From Anaerosporobacter faecicola (GTDB lineage Bacteria > Bacillota > Clostridia > Lachnospirales > Lachnospiraceae), in the NCBI RefSeq assembly GCF_012070565.1, contig NZ_JAAQRO010000044.1, forward strand, positions 47,039-111,038: a DNA stretch of 64,000 nt. The letters run 5' to 3'. How positions within the stretch are numbered: the first letter of the stretch is position 1; every line of letters starts with the position of its first letter. The notes beneath the pieces are model-generated. The model was given only the letters and a program-made list of their open reading frames with translations. It had not been told where the DNA came from and ran no database searches. Positions 47,132 to 56,274 of this stretch are shown piece by piece. A program made the position numbers and the translations under genes.

Positions 47132-47237
47132 TATATTACTTTCGATTATAAAGTCTTTTTCTCCAGTAATCGGAATTACAATCAAATTTTGTTACTAATC
47201 ATATAATGATTTATAATAAACTATTGGAGGTAATTCC

Positions 47238-49091
47238 ATGTGTGGTATTGCAGGTTTTTGTAATTTTGATGAAAATTATAGTTGCAGTCAAAATAAATAC
47301 ATCAAAATCTTAAAAAAAATGGCGACCCAATTACACCGACGTGGTCCTGATGCAAGAGGACATTATCTATCCAAACATTTTGGGTTGGCCCATGCAAGGC
47401 TTTCCATTATTGACCTAGCTGCAGGAACACAACCAATGTATCGAACAGTTGATGGATACACCTATGCCATCAGCTATAATGGAGAACTATACAATACAGA
47501 AGAATTGAGAAGAGAATTGTCTATGAAAGGTTGGCATTTCTATACCCATTCTGATACAGAAGTCATCTTGATCGGTCATATTCAATATGGACCGGCCTTT
47601 GTAGAAAAGATGAATGGAATCTTTGCCTATGCCTTCGTTAACGAAAAGGAACAGTCAATTACTCTTTATCGTGATCGATGTGGAGTAAAACCTTTATTCT
47701 ATACAATATTTCAAGGCGTTCTTCTTTTTGGTTCTGAAATGAAAGCGATTTTTCAATATCCTGGTTATGTTCCTTGCTTGGATTCTAAGGGACTGAATGA
47801 AATCTTCAGTATTGGTCCAGCCAAGACAAGTGGTTCAGGTATCTTCAAGGATATGAACGAACTACTTCCTGGACATTACTTATATTATACAGAAGGGACT
47901 TGTAAGCAAACCTGTTATTGGAAATTAAACAGTCTTCCCCATACCGATTGCTACGAAGATACCATTGAAAAGACACGCAGTCTGGTGATTGATTCTATAA
48001 AACGACAGATGGTTTCCGATGTTCCAATCTGCACATTTCTCTCTGGTGGCGTTGATTCAAGTCTGGTATCAGCCGTATGTAACAAGGAATTACAGAAACA
48101 AGGTAAAGTGCTACAGACATATTCCTTTGATTTTGTTAATAATGAGCAGTATTTTCAGTCGAATCCTTACCAGCCTGCCAGTGATAAACCTTATGTTACC
48201 CAAATGGTTCATTATCTTGGAAGTAACCATACTTATTTGGAATGTGATAACTACACCATGGCTGATTGTCTCTACGATTCTGTAGATGCTAGAGATTTAC
48301 CTGCAATGGCTGATATTGATTCCTCTATGCTTCACTTTTGTCACCAAGTAAAAGAACATAATAAAGTCACCTTAACCGGGGAATGCGCAGACGAGATTTT
48401 TGGTGGATATCCATGGTTCCATAAACAGGAATGCTTTGACGCAAACACATTTCCATGGTCCATGGATCTCACCATTCGAAAATCCGTCCTATCCGATTCC
48501 TTCCTATCCGAATTAAATATGGATGATTACGTGAATCATGCTTACCAAACTTCACTGGCACAAACCCCACGTCTTGCAGAAGATACCAAAGAAGAGGCAA
48601 GACGTCGAGAAATTGCTTACCTCAATCTTCGTTGGTTTATGCAAACACTGTTGGATCGCATGGACCGTACAAGTATGTATTCCGGACTAGAGGCTCGTGT
48701 CCCATTTGCTGATCACCGGATTATCGAATACGTCTGGAATGTACCTTGGTCAATGAAATACCGTAACGGTATTGCGAAAAACCTTCTCCGTGAAGCAGGA
48801 CGTGGATTACTTCCAGATGAAATCCTATTTCGTAAAAAAAGTCCTTATCCTAAAACCTATGACCCTGCATATGAACAGCTTCTTCGCCATCGAATTATTG
48901 AGGTAATTGAAGATTCCACTTCACCGATTATGCAGTTTCTTGATAAAACCAAAGTTTATATTTTTCTAAATAGTCCTTTTCATTATGAACAGCCATGGTA
49001 TGGGCAATTGATGGCTGGCCCACAGATGATTGCTTATCTTCTTCAGATCAACTATTGGCTAAAGAAATATCATATACAGATTCTATCCTAG
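47238..49091 (+). CDS. asnB: Asparagine synthase (glutamine-hydrolysing)
   Basis: 617 residues. Catalytic Cys2 opens the class II glutaminase domain (MCGIAGFCNF, then GPDARGHYLS and SYNGELYN). The synthetase domain has the PP-loop SGGVDSS near residue 271, GECADEIFGGYPWFHKQ and LEARVPFADHRIIEY. It makes asparagine from aspartate, glutamine and ATP. The ATG follows TTGGAGG. Possible involvement in cell-wall amidation cannot be excluded. Confidence 0.94.
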   Translation: MCGIAGFCNFDENYSCSQNKYIKILKKMATQLHRRGPDARGHYLSKHFGLAHARLSIIDLAAGTQPMYRTVDGYTYAISYNGELYNTEELRRELSMKGWHFYTHSDTEVILIGHIQYGPAFVEKMNGIFAYAFVNEKEQSITLYRDRCGVKPLFYTIFQGVLLFGSEMKAIFQYPGYVPCLDSKGLNEIFSIGPAKTSGSGIFKDMNELLPGHYLYYTEGTCKQTCYWKLNSLPHTDCYEDTIEKTRSLVIDSIKRQMVSDVPICTFLSGGVDSSLVSAVCNKELQKQGKVLQTYSFDFVNNEQYFQSNPYQPASDKPYVTQMVHYLGSNHTYLECDNYTMADCLYDSVDARDLPAMADIDSSMLHFCHQVKEHNKVTLTGECADEIFGGYPWFHKQECFDANTFPWSMDLTIRKSVLSDSFLSELNMDDYVNHAYQTSLAQTPRLAEDTKEEARRREIAYLNLRWFMQTLLDRMDRTSMYSGLEARVPFADHRIIEYVWNVPWSMKYRNGIAKNLLREAGRGLLPDEILFRKKSPYPKTYDPAYEQLLRHRIIEVIEDSTSPIMQFLDKTKVYIFLNSPFHYEQPWYGQLMAGPQMIAYLLQINYWLKKYHIQILS

Positions 49092-49149
49092 TTAATACGG
49101 GTTCCCCCTGCTCCATACAAGCAAACGATATATTATGGAAAATTTTCAT

Positions 49150-49176
49150 GGCTAGGTCTTCCTTCCTAGCCTTTTC
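49150..49176 (+). terminator. Terminator of asnB
   Basis: GGCTAGG / CCTAGCC with an 8-base loop, followed by TTTT, about 60 bases after the stop. Confidence 0.75.
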
Positions 49177-49272
49177 CAACTTAAGAATTTCCACTTTCCT
49201 ATAATATATCTCTCCAAACTTACCTATGAAAATGAGACACTCCACCACTGGATATGAAGGCCACGTAGAGCA

Positions 49273-50145
49273 TTATAATCGTTTTTCAAAATTTCCTGCT
49301 ATGGATAAATCCTCCTGAATTACAATAAATGCATTCTCATCGATCTCTTTCACCCGTTTTACAAGCTTTGAAACTTCATATTTTGATACGGCTGTATAGA
49401 TGATATTGGTTTCTTCTCCTGTAAATGCACCTTCTCCTTTCCAACAAGTAGCTCCACGAACAATTTCACTCGTAATTATTGTTCGAATCTTTGAAGATTT
49501 TGTAATAATCAACGCAGTTGTCTTGATATTCTGATAATGACTCTTGTCAATTACAATCGACATCACCGCCATGAATATAACAGAATAAATTACAATACTG
49601 ATATCAAATAGTAATGCACATACGCCAAATACAAATATATTAACAATGATGGATAGTTTTCCTACACTAAAATCATCATATTTCTTCGCCATATAGACAC
49701 CAAGGATATCTTGTCCACCACCTGAACCGCCTGCTCGTAATGTTAGTCCCACTCCAAAACCACCAATGATTCCTCCAATCAGACAAGCACCGATAATATC
49801 GGTTATGATCGGTTTGGAAGGCGCTGTGATTACGACAAGAAACAAAGATTGAAACGTAACGCAGACTACCGTTTTGATAAAGAAGTCTTTCCCGAGACTT
49901 CGATATGCAAGAATAAAAAGCGGAATATTAAGGATATAATAGAATGCACCTGCTATATCAAAATTGCCAAAGTTCATACCTACGTAATCCACTAAAATAG
50001 TTCTAAGAATCTGACCAATCCCAATAAATCCTCCTGTATATAGTCCGAGAGGTACAATAAAAACATTGATTCCTATGGTTAATAAAGCTGTTCCCGTAAT
50101 GGCGAGGATATAGCTTATCACCAAATCACGTTTTCTTTTCTCCAT
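49273..50145 (-). CDS. YitT-family membrane protein with DUF2179 tail (second copy)
   Basis: 290 residues, paralogous to 27488-28366 over the whole length (compare FIVPLGLYTGGFIGIGQILR, GVGLTLRAGGSGGGQDILGV, and the C-terminal NAFIVIQEDLSIAGNFEKRL). Polytopic membrane protein of unknown function. GAGGTG precedes the ATG at 50145; the frame opens 11 codons further upstream without a site. Confidence 0.9.
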   Translation of the reverse strand: MEKRKRDLVISYILAITGTALLTIGINVFIVPLGLYTGGFIGIGQILRTILVDYVGMNFGNFDIAGAFYYILNIPLFILAYRSLGKDFFIKTVVCVTFQSLFLVVITAPSKPIITDIIGACLIGGIIGGFGVGLTLRAGGSGGGQDILGVYMAKKYDDFSVGKLSIIVNIFVFGVCALLFDISIVIYSVIFMAVMSIVIDKSHYQNIKTTALIITKSSKIRTIITSEIVRGATCWKGEGAFTGEETNIIYTAVSKYEVSKLVKRVKEIDENAFIVIQEDLSIAGNFEKRL

Positions 50146-50236
50146 TCTAATCACCTCATTTTCTACACTTCTCAACATACTATTCCCTCTAAGCCTGAAA
50201 AATATGCGAGGGATAGAAAAAAGTGTACTTCGTACA

Positions 50237-50272
50237 CAAAAAAAGAACGATCTTTAAACAATCGTTCTTTTC
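50237..50272 (-). terminator. Terminator of the lytic transglycosylase gene
   Basis: AAAAGAACGAT (50241-50251) and ATCGTTCTTTT (50261-50271), T-run on the - strand, about 90 bases after the stop. Confidence 0.85.
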
Positions 50273-50362
50273 CTTTATTCATATGAAATGTAGTCTTATT
50301 CCTACTGTTCTAATACAAAATAATTGCAAATTGTACGCATTCCTTATACCACCACACAGAAA

Positions 50363-51175
50363 CTAAATGCTTTTCAACATGTTCATCACTGGAGTAGACA
50401 TACTCAATTGACTATATGCCTTTTGTGAGGCATCTTCTTGTTCTGTACCATCGTTCTCATCGCCAAACATGATCTCAATCATCTTCAAATAATCGTCCAT
50501 TGAAAATAACTCATCAAGCTTTTCTTCCAGTTGAGCAAGAGTTGTGATACTTTCCTGTATCTCCACTGGTTTCGTAGTGTTCACTGGTACCGTTGTAGAA
50601 TTGATAGCGGTTTGTGGCTGTGTTCCATTCGTAGACTTACTAGTTGTATCTGATGTTGTAACCGTTACATCCGAAGCATCTAGATTCTGCTTATAATACT
50701 GCATTACCTTCACTACATAATTCTGCGTCTCTTTGAATGGCGGAATTCCACCATATTTTCTAACATTTCCACTACCTGCATTATATGCTGCCAATGCTAA
50801 CTTGGTATTCCCGTCGTATTGATCCAATAACTTGGATATGTATTTGGCACCACCCATAATGTTTTGCTCCGCATCAAAAGAATCCGTTACACCTAATTCT
50901 TTTGCAGTAGCAGGCATCAGCTGCATAACCCCTTGAGCACCACTTTTGGATACTGCATTGGGATTAAAATTCGATTCTTGCTTAGCAATCGCTTTAAGAA
51001 GGTCAATGCTTACATTATACTTGTCCGCTGCCTTTTGAAATATATCTTCAAGTGTAACTTCTTTTTCAGAATTCAAATAGCTATCGAATGATGTTTTCGT
51101 AGCTTTACTTGTTGCTTTTACTTTACTAGACTGATTCACAACTTGATTGGTTGTTGTAACGTTATTTACCTGCAT
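50363..51175 (-). CDS. Lytic transglycosylase (SLT domain) without signal peptide
   Basis: 270 residues. The SLT domain covers about residues 45-165: AIAKQESNFNPNAVSKSGAQ with the catalytic Glu of KQES, GVMQLMPATAKELGV, and ALAAYNAGSGNVRKYGGIPP. The N-terminus (MQVNNVTTTNQVVNQSSKVK) is polar, Ser/Thr/Asn-rich and has no Sec signal, like proteins exported through the flagellar apparatus. The C-terminal 100 residues are Thr/Ser-rich then acidic. It cuts peptidoglycan glycan strands, plausibly during flagellar assembly or sporulation. Confidence 0.9.
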   Translation of the reverse strand: MQVNNVTTTNQVVNQSSKVKATSKATKTSFDSYLNSEKEVTLEDIFQKAADKYNVSIDLLKAIAKQESNFNPNAVSKSGAQGVMQLMPATAKELGVTDSFDAEQNIMGGAKYISKLLDQYDGNTKLALAAYNAGSGNVRKYGGIPPFKETQNYVVKVMQYYKQNLDASDVTVTTSDTTSKSTNGTQPQTAINSTTVPVNTTKPVEIQESITTLAQLEEKLDELFSMDDYLKMIEIMFGDENDGTEQEDASQKAYSQLSMSTPVMNMLKSI

Positions 51176-51291
51176 TATATACCTCCGGTAAGATTTATTA
51201 ACAAGATTACGTACCTTTTTTCCTTTATCTCATAGCTAACTTCATTATAACAACTGCACCAATTCAATGCAATATGTAATATGTCTTATTT

Positions 51292-51341
51292 ATAACGGTT
51301 CAGAATCAAGCACTCTCTGTGTTTTGGGTCTGAACCGTTAT
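51292..51341 (-). terminator. Terminator of the response regulator gene
   Basis: ATAACGGTTCAGA (51292-51304) and TCTGAACCGTTAT (51329-51341), 13-bp perfect, ten bases after the stop. Confidence 0.85.
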
Positions 51342-51351
51342 CTCTTGTTTA

Positions 51352-52038
51352 TTACGGTACAAATCGATAACCAACCCCATAGACCGTAATAATATGCTTT
51401 GGTTTACTGCGATCTGCTTCAATCTTCTGTCGCAGTCCTTTGATATACGTATCAATGCTTCGATCGAACCCATCAAATTCTCCCTGTAATGCATAATGAA
51501 TCAATTGTTCTCTGGTAAAGACACGATTGGGTGCAGATACGAATGTTTCAAAAAGCTTATATTCTGTCGGGGTGAGATGTACCTCCTTTCCTCGTACCAA
51601 TACTTTGCGCTCCTCTGCATCATAGACTAGATCATTCAGAAAAACTTTCCCTTTATCTCTTTGTTTCGTCCTTCGTAATACACTTTCTATCTTGGCTTCT
51701 ACATAATCACAATGAAATGGCTTTTGAATATAATCATCAGCACCACTTCGCAGTACCTCGATGATCTGCTCTTCCTCCCATCTCTTTGCCAAAAATACGA
51801 TGGCTACACAATATTTTTCATAGATTCTTTTACAAAGTAGGATTCCTGATTGATCGGGTAAATCCATCTCTAAGATTACAAGATCCACCTTCTCTCTACA
51901 CAGTGCTTCCCATGCACTTGTCCCATCACATGCTTCTAGTACCTTATATTCCTTTTCTTCCAAATAGACACGTAATTTATCACGATCCTCACCCGATTCA
52001 TCCACAATTAAAACAACTTCATTCCTTTTCCTATCCAT
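51352..52038 (-). CDS. OmpR-family response regulator, atypical receiver
   Basis: 228 residues: a receiver domain (1-120) and an OmpR-type winged helix (about 130-228: HLTPTEYKLFETFVSAPNRV, SIDTYIKGLRQKIEAD, ITVYGVGYRFVP). In the receiver the usual phospho-acceptor Asp is Glu57 (VDLVILEMDLPDQSG) and the switch Thr/Ser is Ala84 (IVFLAKRWEEE), while Lys106 of YIQKPF is kept. No histidine kinase gene is adjacent. It may act without phosphorylation. Start: the ATG at 52038. Confidence 0.9.
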   Translation of the reverse strand: MDRKRNEVVLIVDESGEDRDKLRVYLEEKEYKVLEACDGTSAWEALCREKVDLVILEMDLPDQSGILLCKRIYEKYCVAIVFLAKRWEEEQIIEVLRSGADDYIQKPFHCDYVEAKIESVLRRTKQRDKGKVFLNDLVYDAEERKVLVRGKEVHLTPTEYKLFETFVSAPNRVFTREQLIHYALQGEFDGFDRSIDTYIKGLRQKIEADRSKPKHIITVYGVGYRFVP

Positions 52039-52080
52039 TCCTCTTTATTGTCCCATGTCCTTTCATAAGTATGATAACTT

Positions 52081-52127
52081 TACGCATTGCGCCAATTGCT
52101 GTATAAAAAGAGAACTCTTTCACACGC
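52081..52127. repeat. Short repeat C, copy 2
   Basis: GCATTGCGCCAATTGCTGTA followed by AAAAAGAGAACTCTTTCACACG, partly similar to 18190-18240 and with a comparable AAAGAG / CTCTTT hairpin. Judged by eye. Confidence 0.35.
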
Positions 52128-52163
52128 CCATGATCCTAACCATTTTTGCTATTCGTATTCACC

Positions 52164-52206
52164 AAAAAAGAAGCCTTGATACATGCACTTACATGTATTA
52201 AGGCTT
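52164..52206 (-). terminator. Terminator of the NlpC/P60 gene
   Basis: AAGCCTTGATACATG (52171-52185) and CATGTATTAAGGCTT (52192-52206), T-run on the - strand, 20 bases after the stop. Confidence 0.9.
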
Positions 52207-52224
52207 CCCTTCTTTCTATACATT

Positions 52225-53517
52225 TTATACAATTCGTCGAATGGCTTTAATTGGACGATAATTAACATTCGATATAATTATACCGGTCCGTGGTGAACTT
52301 GCATGAACAAGTTTTCCATTCCCAATATAGATTCCTATATGTCCAGAATAGGCAATCAAATCTCCTGGCTGCGCCTGTGAGATGCTTGCTACTCTTCTTC
52401 CAGCAGAAGCTTGTGCTCCTGATGTTCTTGGTAAAGAAATTCCAAATTTTCGATACACACTTAACACGAAACCCGAACAGTCTGCTCCATTTGTTAAGCT
52501 CGTTCCTCCATATACATAAGGATTTCCACGGAATTGTGTAGCATAATTTGCAATCTTTTGCCCTAAGGATTTATTCCCCGTTGCTGTTGTTCCACTTGAA
52601 TTACTTGTGGTATTGCTGCTATTGGTTGATGTACTACCACTTGAAGCCGTTCCACTTGACGTTGCTCCATTTGAAGAAGGGCGTCGTCCTGTAGTTTGGT
52701 TCTGCGCTGCTTGTTGATTCGCTAATGCTTCTTGTCTTTCCTGCTCTGCACGTCTTTCCTCTTCTTCTCTTTGTAATCTTGCCTGTTCTTCTTCTATAGA
52801 TTCTGCTTCTTCATTTTCCGTATAGACATTTACATAGTCGGCTGATACGTAACCCGTATGATCATCGGTCTTAACTTTGATCCATTTTTCAGATTCTTTC
52901 TTAACTGAAAGGACTTCTCCTTCTCCTACTAATGTAAGTATTACTGCATCTGCTTTAGCTTTTTCACGCAATTTTAATGTTGTGGTCGTAACAATCGCTA
53001 GACGTTTTCCTACCTCATCAGCCTTTTTTCGTGCTTTTTCTCCTGTGAGAACATAATCCCCTTTCACGTAACCTGTAACTGATCCTGAAGTAATTTTATA
53101 CCAGCCATTTTTTTCTTTTAGAATGGTTCCAACTCCATTTTTATATAACTTTCCAAGAATCTTGCTATTCTCATCGGGTTTGCTTCGGACGTTCAGATAG
53201 TAATTCACATTTGCTAGAACGATTTCTTCTTTTTTCTCTAACTCACGTACTTTTGCTTCCCTCACTGCTAATTCCTGATCCGCTTCTTCTTCTAACATTA
53301 ATGCTTCCTCAACTAATGTAGCATTATTAAAAGTAAGACTGATATCCTGAACTCGAATCTCTTGTTCTACAATCTTTTCCATATCTTCTATAGAATAATC
53401 TGTTACCGATTTCGTTTTATTTTCTTCAGCTTTCGCTATATTGGCATATGTAGCAGTATTGCTCAAAATAATACCTGCTGCAGAAATGATCCATATTTTC
53501 TTAATAATCATTTTCAT
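52225..53517 (-). CDS. Secreted SH3 - NlpC/P60 cell-wall hydrolase
   Basis: 430 residues. A signal peptide (IIKKIWIISAAGIILSNTA, cut near AYA/AKA) is followed by two bacterial SH3 domains (LANVNYYLNVRSKPDENSKI at about 100-160 and TTTLKLREKAKADAVILTLV at about 175-235). Then come a Glu/Gln-rich coiled stretch, a Ser/Thr/Gly linker, and an NlpC/P60 domain (310-430) with catalytic Cys in GADCSGFVLSVYRKFG, His in AYSGHIGIYIGNGK and a third His in LVHASSPRTG. It is a peptidoglycan endopeptidase acting outside the membrane. AGGAG lies seven bases before the ATG. Confidence 0.93.
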   Translation of the reverse strand: MKMIIKKIWIISAAGIILSNTATYANIAKAEENKTKSVTDYSIEDMEKIVEQEIRVQDISLTFNNATLVEEALMLEEEADQELAVREAKVRELEKKEEIVLANVNYYLNVRSKPDENSKILGKLYKNGVGTILKEKNGWYKITSGSVTGYVKGDYVLTGEKARKKADEVGKRLAIVTTTTLKLREKAKADAVILTLVGEGEVLSVKKESEKWIKVKTDDHTGYVSADYVNVYTENEEAESIEEEQARLQREEEERRAEQERQEALANQQAAQNQTTGRRPSSNGATSSGTASSGSTSTNSSNTTSNSSGTTATGNKSLGQKIANYATQFRGNPYVYGGTSLTNGADCSGFVLSVYRKFGISLPRTSGAQASAGRRVASISQAQPGDLIAYSGHIGIYIGNGKLVHASSPRTGIIISNVNYRPIKAIRRIV

Positions 53518-53787
53518 ACTTAACTCCTATTAAACTTACTGTAATAACTTTTTAAATGTTACAATTTTGTTACATTGTATTACAGAAATGTGGGATAATT
53601 GTGGTGATTGCTACTAGATGAAGATATTACCAACAGGCGCTCCCCCTTGTAAATCTTACGAAATTCTTATATTTTACCTTTTTGGTTACTTTTTCCTTTT
53701 TCCTTCTTGACAGCACCTATACATTGTTCTATAAATAAACTAGTAATACTATCGCGTATTATGTCGTTAAAGAAAGGGGTATATTAT

Positions 53788-56106
53788 ATGAAAACAATGC
53801 TAAAACGAAACCGCTTTTTGGTTGGTTTGCTGCTGCTTTCACTATGTTTGTTTACCTGTATCTATCCAATGAAACATAGCAATGCCGCAACCAATTCAAA
53901 CTTCACAATTGAAGATGGTGTTCTACTTCATTACAATGGAACCGCTTCAACAGTAACCATTCCTTCTAATGTTACATCAATCGGAAAACGCGCCTTCTAT
54001 GATAACACAAAATTAAAGAAGATCATTATTCCATCCACAGTAAAAAGTATTGATGAAGAAGCATTTTCAGGTTGTACGAAACTTACTACTGTTAAAATGA
54101 GTAGCAATGTAAAGAAAATTCCATACCGTACGTTCTATAATTGCTATTCTTTATCTTCCATTACATTACCTGCAAATTTAACTTACATAGGAGAAAATGC
54201 TTTTTATTACTGTAGGAATTTAAAGAAGATTACGATACCTTCCAATGTTACTACAATAGGAATCGGTGCATTTTCAGAATGTTATGGGCTTCAAACAGTA
54301 AGCATTCCAAGTAATAGCAAATTAAAGACCATTTCTCGTTATACGTTCCGCTTCTGCGAAAGCTTAAAAACGATCACTTTACCTGCTTCCTTAGAATCTC
54401 TTGGAAAATCTTCTTTCGAGTACTGCTCTAACCTAAGTAAAATTACAATACCAAGCAAAGTTACCTATATTCAAAAATCTACATTTAATAGTTGCTATCG
54501 TTTAAAAACTGTAAAAATCCTAGGGACAGTAACAAGAATTGGCTCGAATGCCTTCTCTTATTGTAATAAGTTAACGTCCATCAATCTTCCAGAAGGATTA
54601 CAATATATTGAGGACAGTGCTTTTTATAATAACAATAAGCTGACATCAATCACATTACCTACCACATTGAAGGGGATTAGTGACAGTGCATTTTCTTATT
54701 GTTCTTCATTAAAGAAAATTACCGTTCCATCTGGAATTACAAAGATTAATCGTAATGTATTCACTGGTTGTACATCTTTAACAACAGTTGCTCTTCCAGA
54801 AACTGTTACGACGATTAAAGCCTATGCATTCAGCGATTGTAATAAATTAAAAGAGTTTACGTTACCTGGAAAATTAAAGACCTTAGAGGATTATTCACTT
54901 TCTGGACTTTCCTCTTTACCTACACTAGAAATTCCTAGTACTGTTACTACTATTGGTGCTGGAGCATTTTCTGGTTGTTCCAAATTAACTACAATCAATC
55001 TTCCTGAGAATATGAAGAGCATTCCAAATGCTTTACTAGACAATTGTACTTCACTTACTGAGTTGACAATTCCTAGCTCTGTTACATCGATCGGTTCAAG
55101 TGCATTTTATAATTGTTATCAACTAAAAACACTTACGATTCCAAATTCCGTTAAAACGATTGGTGATAATGCTTTCTATTCATGTACAGGAATTACTAAG
55201 ATTACATTACCAAATACGTTAAAGAGTCTAGGGACTTATGCTTTTTCAAACTGCACAAGTTTGGCTTCGATTAAGATACCCGCTTCAATCAAAGTGATCC
55301 AAGAAGGGACCTATGACCATTGCCGTTCATTAACAAGTGTTGAAATTCCAGATGGCATCACACAGATTGATGATCGTGCCTTCTACTATTGTGCTTCATT
55401 AACAGAATTAACGGTTGCTGATTCTGTAGAAACCATTGGTTCAAGCGCATTCACTGGCACCAAATGGATTCAACTTGCTGAAGAAGATAATATGGTAATT
55501 ACAGATAATGGAATCCTAATCAAATACACTGGTACAAAATCATCCCTTACGATTCCAGACAGCGTTAAATCAATTTCCGCTTATGTATTTGATAATAATA
55601 CATACTTAACAAAAGTTGTTGTTCCTGATTCCGTGACTCAAATTGGAAAATCTGCATTTCGCAATTGTACCAATTTAACTTCCATTAAGCTTTCATCCAT
55701 TTTAGAGAGCATTGGAAATCGTGCCTTCCAATACTGTACCAGTCTTACAACTGTAAAACTTCCATCCGGATTAAAATCAATTGGTTCATATGCTTTCCAA
55801 TCTTGTAATGTTATGAAGACGATTACTCTTCCAAATTCCATTACTACCATTGGAAATGGTGCATTTAGCTCTTGTGAAAAATTACAAGAAGTAACACTAC
55901 CAAACAAATTAACACGTTTGAATGCCAATGTATTCAGTTACTGTGACTCCCTAAAGAAACTTACGATACCAGCAACTGTTACTTCAATTGATGCACGATG
56001 TATGTCACTCTCCTTTATGTCACCAACAATTTGTTGCGTAAAAGATTCTGCTGGATACGAATTTGCTGTGAATAATAATCTTAAAATCACATTAATCGAC
56101 AAATAA
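53788..56106 (+). CDS. Secreted BspA-type leucine-rich repeat protein
   Basis: 772 residues. A signal peptide (FLVGLLLLSLCLFTCIYPMK, cut near SNA-A) precedes about 28 repeats of 22-23 residues of the form SxxLTxITIPSxVTxIGxxAF, the LRR_5 / BspA pattern. There is no sortase motif, lipobox or C-terminal helix, so it is secreted or bound non-covalently. Such proteins are thought to mediate adhesion or protein binding; the partner is unknown. AAAGGGG stands eight bases before the ATG; the frame opens 27 codons earlier. Confidence 0.92.
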   Translation: MKTMLKRNRFLVGLLLLSLCLFTCIYPMKHSNAATNSNFTIEDGVLLHYNGTASTVTIPSNVTSIGKRAFYDNTKLKKIIIPSTVKSIDEEAFSGCTKLTTVKMSSNVKKIPYRTFYNCYSLSSITLPANLTYIGENAFYYCRNLKKITIPSNVTTIGIGAFSECYGLQTVSIPSNSKLKTISRYTFRFCESLKTITLPASLESLGKSSFEYCSNLSKITIPSKVTYIQKSTFNSCYRLKTVKILGTVTRIGSNAFSYCNKLTSINLPEGLQYIEDSAFYNNNKLTSITLPTTLKGISDSAFSYCSSLKKITVPSGITKINRNVFTGCTSLTTVALPETVTTIKAYAFSDCNKLKEFTLPGKLKTLEDYSLSGLSSLPTLEIPSTVTTIGAGAFSGCSKLTTINLPENMKSIPNALLDNCTSLTELTIPSSVTSIGSSAFYNCYQLKTLTIPNSVKTIGDNAFYSCTGITKITLPNTLKSLGTYAFSNCTSLASIKIPASIKVIQEGTYDHCRSLTSVEIPDGITQIDDRAFYYCASLTELTVADSVETIGSSAFTGTKWIQLAEEDNMVITDNGILIKYTGTKSSLTIPDSVKSISAYVFDNNTYLTKVVVPDSVTQIGKSAFRNCTNLTSIKLSSILESIGNRAFQYCTSLTTVKLPSGLKSIGSYAFQSCNVMKTITLPNSITTIGNGAFSSCEKLQEVTLPNKLTRLNANVFSYCDSLKKLTIPATVTSIDARCMSLSFMSPTICCVKDSAGYEFAVNNNLKITLIDK

Positions 56107-56196
56107 AGAAACATTCAATACCAATACAACGAATGGTATGTCCTAAACATAGATCCATTGCATCCGCTAAAGGCGTATGGCAATCCGCTCTATTAA

Positions 56197-56262
56197 TAAA
56201 AGGTGCTGTACAAAACAGTGTGAATCATTAACGATTCCCTATTTTGTAACAGCACCTTTTTC
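56197..56262. terminator. Bidirectional terminator between LRR gene and fliB
   Basis: AAAAGGTGCTGTACAAAACAG and CTATTTTGTAACAGCACCTTTT form a long stem with T-runs at both ends between two convergent genes. Confidence 0.92.
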
Positions 56263-56274
56263 ATGATTGCTCGT

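Noticed and set aside
51306..51494. 62-codon frame overlapping the response regulator gene
   Set aside because: It is a shifted-frame shadow of the winged-helix region and runs into the terminator.
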